Assembly (NCBI GenBank): GCA_948470475.1
Contig: OX419345.1
Span: forward strand, 18,050,239-18,114,238
DNA length: 64,000 nucleotides
Source: Galaxea fascicularis
Lineage: Eukaryota > Cnidaria > Anthozoa > Scleractinia > Euphylliidae
Direction of reading: 5' to 3'
Shown: positions 12,201 to 23,200 of the stretch, piece by piece
Numbering within the stretch: the first letter of the stretch is position 1
Layout of the letters: every line of letters starts with the position of its first letter
Position numbers and translations under genes: made by a program
Notes under the pieces: generated by a model
What the model was told of the DNA's origin: nothing
Seen by the model: the letters and a program-made list of their open reading frames with translations, nothing else
The model's database searches: none

Positions 12201-15200
12201 TGTCGGCAACAATGTGTCCTCGTTTTCCAGGGCCTTAAATCTCTCAGTATTCACTCGTGGCAAAATATACTGATGACCACGTGGTCGCAATTCCGTGGCA
12301 GCAAGTCACTGGGTTGTTTTTTTATAGTTAATAATCTCAGTACCTGTTTATTTCTGTAGGCTGACACTGCTATGAACTCCGTTTCAGGAAAACAAAACTC
12401 ATTCCGTATTTTGTAGTCAAAGTTAGCACCATCGGGACTCGGCAACAGATGGATGCGAGGGACATAACGTCTCATAGTGTTCAGTAAAAACACCTGAAAA
12501 TATGAAATAAAGTGACCGGCTACTAAGAGGATCCACTCCGTACTGCCGCCTGAATCCAATACTGCGTTGGTCTTTGACATGAAATATTCATTTACGATGC
12601 CAAATATTCCGAAATATTTCCGGCAATGGCGCCGTATTGTAACCTATATGGTTAGTTCTCGCCGCCTATCTTTCTTTCAGTTAAAATTTCACATGGTTCT
12701 GTGGCGACTTGTGAATATAAAAAAGACTGAAAACAGGCGACAACCAGTTTCTTCTGAGAATTACTTTTTTTATAGGCGTTCTTGTAAAATTTAAAATCAG
12801 ACTGTTCTTCTAACAATTTAACAAGCTTGGAGTATTTCAGGCGTGTATATTAATACGCTCGAGGGTAAAAACAAAATGCATGTATGAAACCGTAATGAGT
12901 ACTTGGCTGTTGGTCATTCGTCTATTTTTTGTATGATCAGATGCAGCAAAATTCTCATTTGGTAATTGTTTTGTAAATGGTTAAAATCCTTCATCAACTG
13001 CATACTTAGAAAGGGAAGAGCACTTTTTTTGAGACTTTGAGATGCCTTGTTGGACTTACAGGTCGCCCAAAATGATTTCTTTATTTTGAAATACCAAGTC
13101 TTTGATGGATCGATACCACTACCAATTTGTTTTTTTCCTTGAAAATGGTATCAAAAAATGTCCAATTATTTCTCAACAAGTCGCGATTCTTTTTTAACGT
13201 ATGTGGTTAGCATAGCAACCCTACAGCCTCTTAGAAACACCCTTAATTTTAGATTTAAGTGCCTATAACTCTGACGAGTTCGGTGACCCCTGTTTTTTAT
13301 TACTGAATTACAATCAGCATATATCAAGATTTGTCTTTCTGGAAAGTTTTTAAAAAAAATCTGTAGCGTAGGTTCAGAGCCACGTTAAATTATCGAAAAA
13401 TTAATCAAGTTCTTCTTGCTTTAAATTATGAAAAAATTAAGGTGGCTCTGAACCTACACTACAGATCTTTTAGTTCAAGACTCTTTGCAGAAATATGATT
13501 TTAGATATCTTCATTGCAATTCACGGAACTTTCTGTTCCGATTGAAATAAACTTATAAACTTGAATCACAACTTACTTGAATTGTCTTCGACGCAGTCTG
13601 AGAACTATTAGTTAACTTGAGCCGTTTGAAAGTAAGCACGCGTTTCATCAGTAAGTCCCCAGTGGTTGGGGTTTCCGGATGAAGATACATCCTCGGAAAG
13701 TCGTCTTCTTGCTTTATCGGGCGCCAGGGAGCCCAACGGTTGGTACTCATATCAAAGAAGTATCTGAATTCATCTGCATACGCAAAGTCTATCATCACTG
13801 CGTACATTTGTCTTGGATTAAGGTCTTTAAATGCCAATGAAATCGCAGGACACATGCGCCTAAAAACAACGGAAAAAGGTCTGATTATTATTACAATTTC
13901 ATGTACATTAGTTAACAGAATTTGAAGTTTCATCAAGATAGCATCCTCTGGCTGATAAATTTGTCTCTTCTCATCACCTCTCTGATAGACAATGTTATTG
14001 ATAATATAAGGAGGACATGCTAATCACAACTGGAAGTGAAAGGGTTAAACAATGTATAGAGGACACTGACTTATCTGCAAGCGCCATATCCTCATAACTT
14101 CTAATTCTAGGCAGTATCAACTAGCTCAAAGTGACTTAATTTGCTGGTGTAGAGGTTTAAATATCCAAATTCATTCACTTTGCGCTTTAGATATATCATA
14201 TGGGCTATGGAAAAGGAAGGACGATTTTGAGTTACTGAATCATGTTATTGTTATTGCAAAACAATACATTTATTATTGCAGAAATAATGTTTTAAATCCG
14301 TCCTTCACTGTTCTTTTATCAAAAATCGATTCAATTTATGATATTGAATGTAGAATTGCAAGTTTAAATAATAAATTAACTTTACACTCTTTTAAATGGG
14401 GCAAGTATATTAAGAGACAGTAACAGGTTGAAGTGCAAGTATCGTTTTGCGCAAGTTATTTATAATTTATTGCTATTAATTGGTTACAACATCCTGTTTA
14501 CGTTAGTCGTCAATTTTTTTCTGTTGTTTTTGTTGCTTTTGTTCTCTTTGTTTTTTTTTTTGTGTGTGTGTCAAGTATTAAATTATTATAGATAAAATAA
14601 AATAAAAAAAACTAGCTCTGATCTGGACAGCTCCTTAGTAACAACAAAAATTTGATCGGTTAATTGGAGTGGTTAATATGCTGGTATTTCAATGAAATGA
14701 AATGCCGGATTTAGCAAACAAACAAGGAAATGATATAACTAAATTTTGTACATACCGCCAGATTGCCTGCCACTCGTGAAGTTCCTTCCCCCTTCAATTC
14801 ATTTGCCCTTTGTTGGAGTAATCATTTTGCATTCGCGCTTGTCGTCTTATAAAGCAATTTCTTTCTAGTTCTTGTTTGGGGAAAGCTCTTATTTTTTACT
14901 TGTACAGTTATTAGCATAAAGTAGTCGTTTCACTCTTTCAGTTCACTAACTTTTCCGAAGCGAAGAATTGACGATTTGGTCGGCTAATCCCCCTATTTGA
15001 AAAGTGCCCTTTGAGCCTTTATATTATAACCAGACAGTAACTGATGGTGCAGGTGAATCATTTGGGTTACTCTGCGTCTCTTGCTTGGGAAACAAGGTAG
15101 AAAATGTTGAGGTTAAAGTATAACAAAGGATTAAAAATCTCTGGTGAAAACAATGAACTAAGGCTGCTCGTGACATGGAAGGATTAGAAGCGCATGACCC

Positions 15201-16189
15201 TGCAATGACTTATGGACTAAAGTTCGTTTTTTCTCTTTCTCTTTCCTCCAAAGTAGCGCTCTCCGTTTTTGAACCATCATTTAGCGGTGCGACGACTGGA
15301 TAACCAAAGGTGGGACGAAAAAACTAAGGGCGCGTAGAGGAGGGCGGCGTAGAATTCCAGCCAAAGAAGAGGTGTTGAGGAGAAGTTCTGAAAATAGCAC
15401 AGTCTTTGTTTATCACTTGTCTTCGCTCACCGAGTCTGTTTCCATGCTTTTGATCTGATTGGATGACGTTTGTATGTTATCTCAAAATCTCACCGACTCC
15501 GGAAACGAATTTCTAGAACCGCCAAATTAAATGGAAACCATCGGCACTCTAATTAAAATCTCAAATTGCGATATATCCTTTTGCCTCTTTTTCTTTTCAG
15601 TATTGATTTCCATGAAGATTTTTTGGTATTTTAATTCTTGAAAAATTCAAAGGCTCAGAGGGAAGAAACCACAGAAACGTATTGTCTAGTAAAGTAGTCT
15701 TGTCGGAAATTGATGTGCTACTGGTAGATGTCAAAAATGACGAGACTCTGGAGCCATCTGTCAACATTGGTCACATCAAGGTGGCGTGAAATGGACGGTT
15801 TCTCCTTACTGAAATTATCTATCTTCCTAAATTTAAGATCGATAAAAATTGTACACCCGCGAGGATAAGTTAATGAAAATGCCGTGATTTCTGACGTTTC
15901 AAAGAACCACATGTATTAATTAAGCGACTTCTGCCAGTTTCTCACGCCAGAGAAGTCATCAAACATCTTCTCTGATCTTCAGGGTTCCTAGGAACCGCTT
16001 TACTTTCAGCGACCAAGACTTGTGCTTGGAAGAGCTGTTCCTTAAACTGCAACTCGTGCTAGAAGGTTAGGACACAAAACCTACCTCCCTTCTTTAGTGA
16101 TGATCATCTCCGTCTGATGTTCGCTGAATTTCTCCCATAGCTCTTTGTTATGCAGAAGTACTGTCATGCTGACTACGAGCCCTGTGCTG
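6991..16189 (-). CDS. divergent T-box transcription factor (six exons seen; 5' end missing)
   Basis: The minus-strand exons are 16085-16189, 13577-13859, 12344-12493, 10975-11051, 9793-10013 and 6991-8996. Every junction has GT/AG ends and phases that agree, giving 947 visible residues. Roughly the first 200 form a T-box DNA-binding domain, with recognisable pieces LWEKFSEHQTEMIITKEGR, then RRMCPAISL, RMYLHPETPTTGD, KRLKLTN, FCFPETEFIAVSAYRNK and ITKLKIDANPFASAYRN. T-box proteins bind T-half-site DNA and control developmental genes in the nucleus. Several usually conserved positions differ (RRMCP for RRMFP, ATP-rich YLHPETPTTGD for the usual IHPDSP), so I cannot assign a subfamily. The remaining 700 or so residues are Ser/Thr/Pro-rich and look disordered. 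Upstream exon(s) with the start codon were not found before 18 kb. Confidence 0.88.
9108..9298. repeat. CTGA tetranucleotide microsatellite
   Basis: About 190 bp of imperfect GACT/CTGA repeats with scattered TAAC and GGCT variants, about 110 bp from the acceptor of the last T-box exon. The minus-strand reading frame of SQSVSQS repeats here is an artefact of the tandem repeat. Confidence 0.95.
9360..9756. mobile_element. MITE with ~35-40 bp terminal inverted repeats and internal GAATTTAATTC motifs
   Basis: The left end CCTAGTTTACACGTCGCG matches the reverse complement of the right end (CCTAGTTTAGACGGTCGC), and homology continues through the first CGAATTTAATT. The self-complementary 12-mer GAATTTAATTCG or a variant recurs about seven times between the ends. 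There is no coding capacity. The element ends about 36 bp from the donor of the T-box 9793-10013 exon. Confidence 0.75.
9793..10013 (-). CDS. T-box gene, fifth visible exon
   Basis: Starts after acceptor GTGACAG with RRMEFMEARARFHDD, continuous with the preceding Arg-rich end of the T-box, then an acidic Ser-rich run. Donor GTGAGA follows 9793. The intron downstream carries a MITE and a CTGA microsatellite. Confidence 0.82.
10975..11051 (-). CDS. T-box gene, fourth visible exon (end of T-box)
   Basis: A 77 bp exon encoding ITKLKIDANPFASAYRN, which closes the T-box (family form: ITxLKIDxNPFAKGFR). Acceptor CTGAAG, donor GTGAGT. It ends with two bases that complete an Arg codon in the next exon. 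Confidence 0.87.
11790..12235. mobile_element. palindromic MITE in a T-box intron
   Basis: GAGGACACTTTGTTGC and GACACATTGTTGC on the left are mirrored on the right by GCAACAATGTGTCCTC near 12208-12224. A central hairpin, AATGTTTCTGA...TCAGAAACATT, lies near 12107-12130, and CGTGTAGCACGGCA-type motifs occur at the left. Short frames here are by-products of the palindrome. Confidence 0.6.
12344..12493 (-). CDS. T-box gene, third visible exon
   Basis: 150 bp, phase 0 on both sides, acceptor TTTTCAG, donor GTACTG. Encodes RRYVPRIHLL through EFCFPETEFIAVSAYRNKQ, the family's FPETxFIAVTAYQN-type block. Confidence 0.88.
13358..13470. mobile_element. palindromic MITE (~48 bp arms)
   Basis: The left arm begins ATCTGTAGCGTAGGTTCAGA. 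The right arm ends with the near-exact reverse complement (TCTGAACCTACACTACAGAT). About 20 bp separates the arms. It sits in the T-box intron between exons 13577-13859 and 12344-12493. Confidence 0.75.
13577..13859 (-). CDS. T-box gene, second visible exon (T-box core)
   Basis: The acceptor TTTTTAG precedes 13859 and a canonical GTAAGT donor follows 13577. It carries RMCPAISLAFKDLNPRQMY, the NRWAPW turn and KRLKLTN. Ends in phase 0. Confidence 0.88.
14140..14612 (+). mobile_element. 3' end of a Tx1/L1-like LINE
   Basis: One frame reads through to a stop near 14421 and resembles the extreme C-terminus of L1/Tx1-clade ORF2 proteins: LLNHVIVIAKQYIYYCRNN, then PSFTVLLSK and LHSFKWGKY. A T-rich 3' tail and an A-rich end follow. 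It is a 5'-truncated copy in the intron upstream of the T-box 13577-13859 exon. Confidence 0.65.
16085..16189 (-). CDS. T-box gene, first visible exon (N-terminal edge of T-box)
   Basis: Acceptor CTAG precedes 16189; donor GTAGGT follows 16085. It encodes HNKELWEKFSEHQTEM and IITKEGR, the opening of the T-box. It ends in phase 2, matching the next exon. An in-frame ATG lies inside it (MTVLLHNKEL), so this could also be the first coding exon. Confidence 0.85.
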
Positions 16190-16735
16190 CTAGATGAGAC
16201 AGTCTAAACGATTACAGAGCTGTTTTCAACGATGGCAAATCAAAAAGAAACCATTAAAACGCCAAGTAGGCTTGAATGCAGCAAGCCGCGGGATCACATG
16301 ATCGCGCGAAACGTTGAGCATCGAAGTTATTGCACTTCGCAGCTTGCCCTCTGAAACAATTCAAAGGTGCGACGTTTTTTTGACAGCTCCGGAACAATCA
16401 ATCACAAATTAGTAACATATGTGACACAAAACACCTTTCTGACCTTGGATGAAAAACAGACCATGCTAGAAGCTTTTCGTGTTTTGAGAAACAGAACGTT
16501 TGGTCAATGAAATCGAACCGATGGATTTTTGCCACCAATTTTAGTGACATTTGATGCCAAAACATAATGGTTGTGGCGATGGAACGTGGAAAGAACGATC
16601 TGGCTTTTGTTTCCCACACTTAAACAGAACAGCAGGATCTATTCAGAAAATTTGGTTGCAGATACCTAGGACGGAAATAGATGGTTAATGTAAAACAAAA
16701 TTGGCCGATGTTTCTCCTTCTTCCCTCTGTAAATA

Positions 16736-17000
16736 CCACATTTAGTCGATCAGACGCCGCGACGTTTATTAAATTTTTCGCGACTCAGATGCGGCGTTTA
16801 TTTTGGGAGACGGCGTTTATTCAAAATCGTATTTCTAAAAAATGATAACGAAATGTTAACAGTAACATATTCAAAAAGTGTCAATGACTGTTTCGTTTTT
16901 GGTGGAAAATGTGGCGTTTATTCGGAGGCGGCTTTAATTAATTTAAGAAATGAGTTGTGCTCTCAGATGCTGGGGCAGCGTCTAGTCTTGCAAATACGGT
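16736..17000. mobile_element. probable MITE with repeated GCGTTTATT motifs
   Basis: The ends are weakly inverted (GATCAGACGCCGCG on the left, CAGCGTCTAGTCTTG on the right). Four or more GGCGTTTATT-like motifs recur inside. No coding capacity. Boundaries are approximate. Confidence 0.45.
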
Positions 17001-19084
17001 ATTGTGGTTTTCTTTGAAGAAATCACTCGTGTCACGCTTCACTTTCGTGACAACCACTCAACTTGCATATTTTTCGAGAACGAATTTTTCTTTTGATTTA
17101 TTTGTTCTGCAGTGTTTTCATCACCTTTTTCAGTGTACAACGGAAAATATTGTCTGAAGAACAATCTATGTTTAGTAAGAATTGCAACCGAGCAAGTGAA
17201 GAAAAACTGTGGTATAAAAAGGTTGCGAGGTTGTGTTGCGTGTTATAAAAATAATGAAAAAAAAGTTACATTAAAAAATTACAAATCAATAAATAAAGTA
17301 AAGATATAAAAAGTAAAATAAAGAAATAATTAAATTAATCAATTAATTAGTTTTTCAATATTCTTGGGACATATGAACTGATTAAATTGAACGCTCCTGA
17401 TACTGAAAAGGAAAAATTGAAATGAACAACAAAAGGGTAACGCCACTGTAACTGAGATGTCACGTTTATTTGCTACTTCATGCATTTCTTGCAGTCATTT
17501 GCCTTACCTTCCGAATCTGATATTACTACATCTGCAAATAAAAAACTCCCCAAGTTATCTGACAGTCAATTGAATATACAGGCAAGCAAAGCACGCAAGC
17601 CCACAAGGAAACATTTGGAAGATCGTGTCAGCTGTCGTGTACAGTATGTGGTCCTTGGTCCGCGTGGTCCTTGGTCCACGAGTTTTCCGAACATGATGTC
17701 ATATTTTCACGTTAAATAAAATACGACCAAAAATGAAAGTTTACGATTGAATATTGATTAGTATTGTTTTTTTTTTTCAGGCTTCTTTAAGCAGTTGTAA
17801 AAGTTGCGATCACAACTGCGACGATCATTCTTCATTTGATTTCATATCCACAGTTCACATATGTTTTCTTTCATATGCATCATTCACTTACATATCTTTC
17901 ACGGGAACATATGAACTGAAAATTGACCTGCTCCCAACGTCAGTGGCTTCATAGTTCACTTGCCACTTGAAGATTATCGCAAGAAACATAAAAGCTATCT
18001 TAAGGGAAAATTTCAGCTCGTTACGTGTTGCAGGTAAAATATTCGAGATTACAATTTTTACTCGCGGACCAAGGACTGCATACTGTGCGCAGCTGTGCAC
18101 ACAAAGATGAGCAACACACGATGCAGCACGATTCATAATCGTCGCGAAATAAATTCCGAAAACATGGCATAGACAGCAGCCATTTCGATCAGGCGAAGCT
18201 TGACCACTTGACTATTTTGGCAGGAAAAACCTCACGTGGGGTTTTGCGGTTTATGGTGAGGCGGTCGTACAACAAACGTATTGATTGATATTTATTTATT
18301 TATTCATTTATCTATTTATTTGTTTGTTTATTTATTTATTTCTTTAGTTTAACTTATTTTCCTTTTGTTAATTTTATTTTGTTTTACTTTTATGTTTTTT
18401 TTTTTTTTTTTTAAAGCTAACACCCCGGCCCCGGCCCCGCCCCCGGCCCCGAGTCGGCGTTTTACCGACACCCAAGTGAACCAGGGAATAATAAAAGTAA
18501 CAAAATCATTTTTTGTCGAAGTCAATGGTTTGTTACGTGTCAAATCTAAAAGCTGTAACGTAGCCGAATGTTTATTTGAGTGTCTTGAAAGCGAATGATA
18601 CAATAAATTACATGGTTGATTGCCAACCTTTACTGAAATAGTTTTCACTTATTTTATGACTAAGTGGTTGCTACAGCAACTAGTCGGTTTTGTGGCTCAT
18701 CCAAAACCAGTTCAGCACATTCCTTCTATTTCGTGAGCATTCGAATAATTACCTGGGAGATGTTCGATCGTAATTCTTTTCTCAGTGGAAAATCGGTGAC
18801 TGTCATAGATGGTTGAGTGATAGACAGTAAATGGCTAATGTCGTTTAGGCTGTTTCATACACTATGCCATGTGATTTGGCCATCCTTTTCCATGGGACTC
18901 CCAGCCTATGTTTTCTCAGTTTGCAATTTGAAGCAGTAAAAAGAGCACCTTCAGACTCGCGTTGTGACTTTAGTAAAAGGGTTTGAAGTGAAACGACAAA
19001 ACATTTATTTGGCGATTGTGCTTTGGCTCACAGGTCGGATTACAGGTTTTGTTGTTGTTGTTGTTGTTGTTCCCTGTTTTCTTT
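17001..19084. other. intergenic stretch between T-box and SLCO-A genes
   Basis: Contains an imperfect inverted repeat around GTCCTTGGTCCGCG (17640s) and CGCGGACCAAGGAC (18060s). A dispersed repeat near 17780-17890 (CAGGCTTCTTTAAGCAG...) recurs near 39440 and 41200. There is also a TTTA microsatellite (18285-18345), a T-run with a GGCCCC-rich tract (18390-18455) and a TTG run (19044-19070). No convincing gene, and no T-box 5' exon. Confidence 0.45.
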
Positions 19085-19594
19085 AGTTTCCTGATATCGT
19101 CTCTTATAAATTTTGGTATACCAACACAAGGTGGTTTTTCCCCGCGTTCGAACTCCAGAAAGCAAAACAACACAAAGTTCAGTGAGCTACAATGTATCTT
19201 TATTTTTAAAGTGTATGTGGCTGGAATGCTCCTACAAAGTTTTATGTTATACAATAATTGTAAGAATTATTTGTTTTGAACGCCCTGGCTGGGTACGACG
19301 GGTTGGCAAATATATAGCCTACAAACGGAAAGGGTAGCAATTTTTTTTGTGTATAAAAAAGGATAACAAAAAAAATGAGCACAACTTTCTGAAACAAATC
19401 ACAAAACATGATGTGCCTGAGGAATCATCCCAGGGTAGATCACCCCAAACAATGTCTCCAGAGAGAATATTCTCCTGCGTCACTAATTGTTCTATATACT
19501 ATACTAGCATTAACTCCATATATACTGTGCATAGTTTGTGATTATCGCAAAAGGACCAAACATCCTTTTTAGAGTCAACAGTTCAAATGCGACA

Positions 19595-19600
19595 TTTATT
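19595..19600 (-). promoter_or_regulatory. candidate poly(A) signal for SLCO-A
   Basis: AATAAA on the minus strand, about 315 bp past the stop codon. The aligned position in copy B lacks the hexamer. A second AATAAA, present in both copies, lies at 19199-19204 and 44340-44345. Confidence 0.3.
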
Positions 19601-19914
19601 TATGTATTGTAACTACTTCTCTGAACATATTTGACCCACTTTTAAGCTATTCTCTTTAATTATACACTACTGCTAATTACGTAATAGAGCTCTAAATAAA
19701 AATGTGTGAACCCGTTATTATCAACAGCGCTTACCTGAATTTTCTTCATTAACTACAGCGATTATATTCTATGGTGGGAGGGTAGTTTAAAACGAAAAAT
19801 CCTAAATTGATATTGAATTTGCTCTTCATCAGTAGTGGACAAGTTTTCACAGCTTTCGGTGTAAAGACCAATTAAGCTCCCTTACACTGAGTCACGCGGC
19901 TCTTCTGTCATCTT

Positions 19915-20248
19915 TCAAAGCTTTGTTTCGCGATGACCGGTATCGTTGTCATTGACGTCATCTTCGCCATAGCTCTTTTCTTTATCCACAACTCGTCGAC
20001 CGGTATCGTTGTCATTGACGTCATCTTCGCCATAGCTCTTTTCTTTATCCACAACTCGTCGACCGGTATCGTTGTCATTGACGTCATCTTCGCCATAGCT
20101 CTTTTCTTTATCCACAAGTCGTCGGCAAAAGAACCAAGACAGACCAAAACATACGGTGGAGATCAGCTTGCAAGTCAATTCAACACCCAACACCACTTTT
20201 GCCAGTCCAGCGTGGTCGTACTCCAGACAATAACCCCTTTCACCGCAC
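19915..20248 (-). CDS. SLCO: SLCO-A exon 10 (helix 12, repeat tail, stop)
   Basis: Acceptor CATTAAAG. Encodes [14 protein letters not shown], helix 12 (VVLGVELTCKLISTVCFG) and a cytosolic tail with three near-identical 63 bp units, each giving [21 protein letters not shown] or a close variant. It ends HRETKL at TGA 19915-19917. The long plus-strand frame opposite is a shadow of the repeats. Confidence 0.92.
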
Positions 20249-23200
20249 CTTTAATGAAAATCAGGAGACCATGAATTGAGGCAAAAAACGTAACTGTTTT
20301 CACAAACCAGCATATTTTGAACGACCTTTTTCTTAAAAACAGTTGGTTTCAATAAGATAAACACGGTAGCATGAAATTGAAGTGAATAAAGCGATCGGGA
20401 TGTTCCTCGCAGTGACGAATGATTTTCCAATGATTTGCTGCCATACGCTTTTACCTCTGTCTGGAGGAAAACTTGTTGGAGGTCCTGCATATTCGGTCAT
20501 TTTGCATTTAACTGATATCAGACCTGTGACCGTTCCTTTCTTGACCGTTTTATGGTATTTTCCGTTCGTTTGGACGCATTCGTTTTATAAACAGTTCGTG
20601 TAATGCAGCAGCCAAGAATTCTCTTCTGCTATTATCATAATACTCGATATCTACTGAATGACGGAATTTTTATAATCCAACGAGCCGATGCTTGGACGTA
20701 AATCTCTTAATAAAGAACAAAATTAACATTTAGTAACTACATTACTTTGAACTCCAAAGAATACAAGTACTGTCCAGTAGGGCTCCATATACGATGGGAC
20801 CTGGAATCGCGCCAAGGATCCTCAAAAGGTTCATTTGGTGCCCCAGTGCGTATGATTGTTGGCTCACAGGAACGCTTCTACAAAAGAAACATGAAAGTTA
20901 CCAATCAACACAGACAAACATCTACCCTTGACTTCCCCATAGTGATCACCATCTAACCTCTCCTCAATATATCATTAGTTCATCAAGCATACATGGCATG
21001 AGAATGCAGGAAATGATCACCAGGGATCAGTTGAGTGAAGTTAACGTTTATACAAATTCTCCCAATATGAAACATACAAAATAAGTGGAAAGTGTAATGA
21101 GAATAGACTTGTTGATATTGCGGATTTTGGGGTAAGAAGAGGAGGCTTTCAAGAGGAAAGAATTCCCGTGACTGAAAAGGGATGCTAACAGTTGAAATTT
21201 TGTTTAGGCATATTGTGCTACACTTCGTTAGGACCGTGTCTGGTTTAAACATAGCAAATTTTCTTTCAGATGTTTTAGGAGCTGTTTGCTTCAGCAACAT
21301 CAACTCCACCTGGCCCTCCAAGCCTGTATTGCTGATAGTGAAATCATCAGAAAGTTGTCACAAACCAAAAATAAAAAACTTAATGAAAGAACCAAGGAAC
21401 AGGGCATGGTGATCGGTCTACTTTCCCAGAATCTGGGGACAGAAAATTTTCAGGCTTCATTTTCACTACTGCTCAAGAAGTGTTCATAGCTGCGAAGATC
21501 ACCTGTATCTTCATTTTTTTTTCTCAAAGATAGCCAGTACAGCAGGCGTTTTTAGATCGGGGGCCGATGAAAAATACTTCGATTTATATCATGCCGCGAT
21601 CTTGGATGATGAGGCGAGCTAAAAACAACGATTCAAGGGAGAGGTGGCCTTTAAGCGACCGTTCACCTACACCGAGAAACGCTGCTCTGCAGGCTATGTC
21701 AGAAAGGAGTAGAAAGGCACACACCTCAAAGTCACTATTAACCCTGGAGTGTTATTCAGGAACGTGAAAAATATCACCAAAGAACCAATGCACAGAAACA
21801 ACATGAACTTGATCCCGCAGTCAACGTGACAGTTGCCTTTTTTCGCTTCTCCTGAAGTTTGGTTGAAATGGGCAACACATGCGCAGTTAGAATAAGAAAC
21901 CGAGCCAGCCTAGAAAGACACAAGAACGTTAAAAGAAAGTCGCCAATATTTAGTACATTATTGTCATCATCATCATCGTCATCATAACATGACAAATCAC
22001 GTCACATCATGTCCTACTTGATACCGGCCTTGGATGGTGTAAGCCTCGTATTTTGATTGGTCTAAAGGAGTTTGAAATTAAGAGCCTCACAATGTAAAAA
22101 AAAAAAACAATGTATAAAACAAACAGATTTTACTTGGCAGCGAGTGTATACTCTGGTAACTCACAGAGGACGTCGAAACGTGGTAAAAGAATCCGTCACG
22201 CTAATCGTCAGCGCCTCGTAGCGCACTGCATTTTTCTTAACATAAAGTTTTGAAATCATCTGTTTGTTAACAAGTATAAACACACGATCTAATGGAATCT
22301 GTTTGTTAATCATATGTACAATATATAAATTTTTAATCGCTCGGGGAGCCTAGTAAGCTGTTGGGAATTACCCGTAAATGAATTGGCCTGTCAGTCCAGT
22401 AGGGGGCAATGGCGGAATGGTAACAATAAATACTCGCTACCCTTTGACACCTCGGACTCTATTTAAAATTACAATTACTCACTCAAATTGTTCTTACAAA
22501 ATATAGCACCCTCATCCCTTACCCTGCTTTCGCTATTAATTCTTAATAAGCATAATTATGTGGTCGATCTTCAAAACACTGTACCTTGGTTGTTTCATTC
22601 AAGTTACTACAGCCCGCATGGCAGGGTGAGAAAAAGGTCAGCGATCCGCCGCACACAGGAGCATAGCTCAGTCCGCTACAGTTACAAGCCTGGTTACATG
22701 GTGCAGAGAGCTGGATTGGGTTCAACCTGCAAGTAGATAAGTGAGTGAATAAATAAATGAATGAATGAATGAAAACAAATTGAATTGAGGTGCATGAATA
22801 GAATGGAGGGGGGATTGGGACAAAAAGAGAGCGGGAAATGAAGCGGGGAAAGAATGATATCAATAGACCGTTTGCATTATGGCGTCATACGCACGACGAC
22901 GTCTGGTAGGCAGGGAGGGAGGGAGGGAGGGAGGAAAGAAGGAAAGGGAAGGAAACAAGGAGGCAAAAACGGTAGAAAAATAGGAAAATGATTAAAGGAT
23001 GGAAGGAAAAAGAGATCTCTTACCTGTCCTGATATGGTTTGTTTACGCCAGCGATACTAGGAGTCTCGCATTTGATGTAAAGGAAACTGGATAAAATAGC
23101 TCCTAGTAGAGCAATGATAAAACACATTCTGGCGGAGTAAGTCATGTTCAGCTTTAGACGTTTGTTTATGTATGCCCCTGAAAAAAGATATATTTCATCG

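Noticed and set aside
18349..18648. 99-codon minus-strand frame through a poly-A and GGGGCC tract
   Set aside because: Low-complexity translation (poly-Lys, Gly/Ala run); no acceptor or donor linking it to the T-box gene.
19933..20274. 113-codon plus-strand frame with repeated hydrophobic segments
   Set aside because: It is the antisense shadow of the SLCO-A tail repeats; the minus-strand frame carries the conserved helix 12 and joins other exons in phase.
21774..21995. 73-codon minus-strand frame overlapping SLCO-A exon 8
   Set aside because: Wrong frame: the neighbouring frame gives conserved loop cysteines and helix 10 and matches the splice phase.
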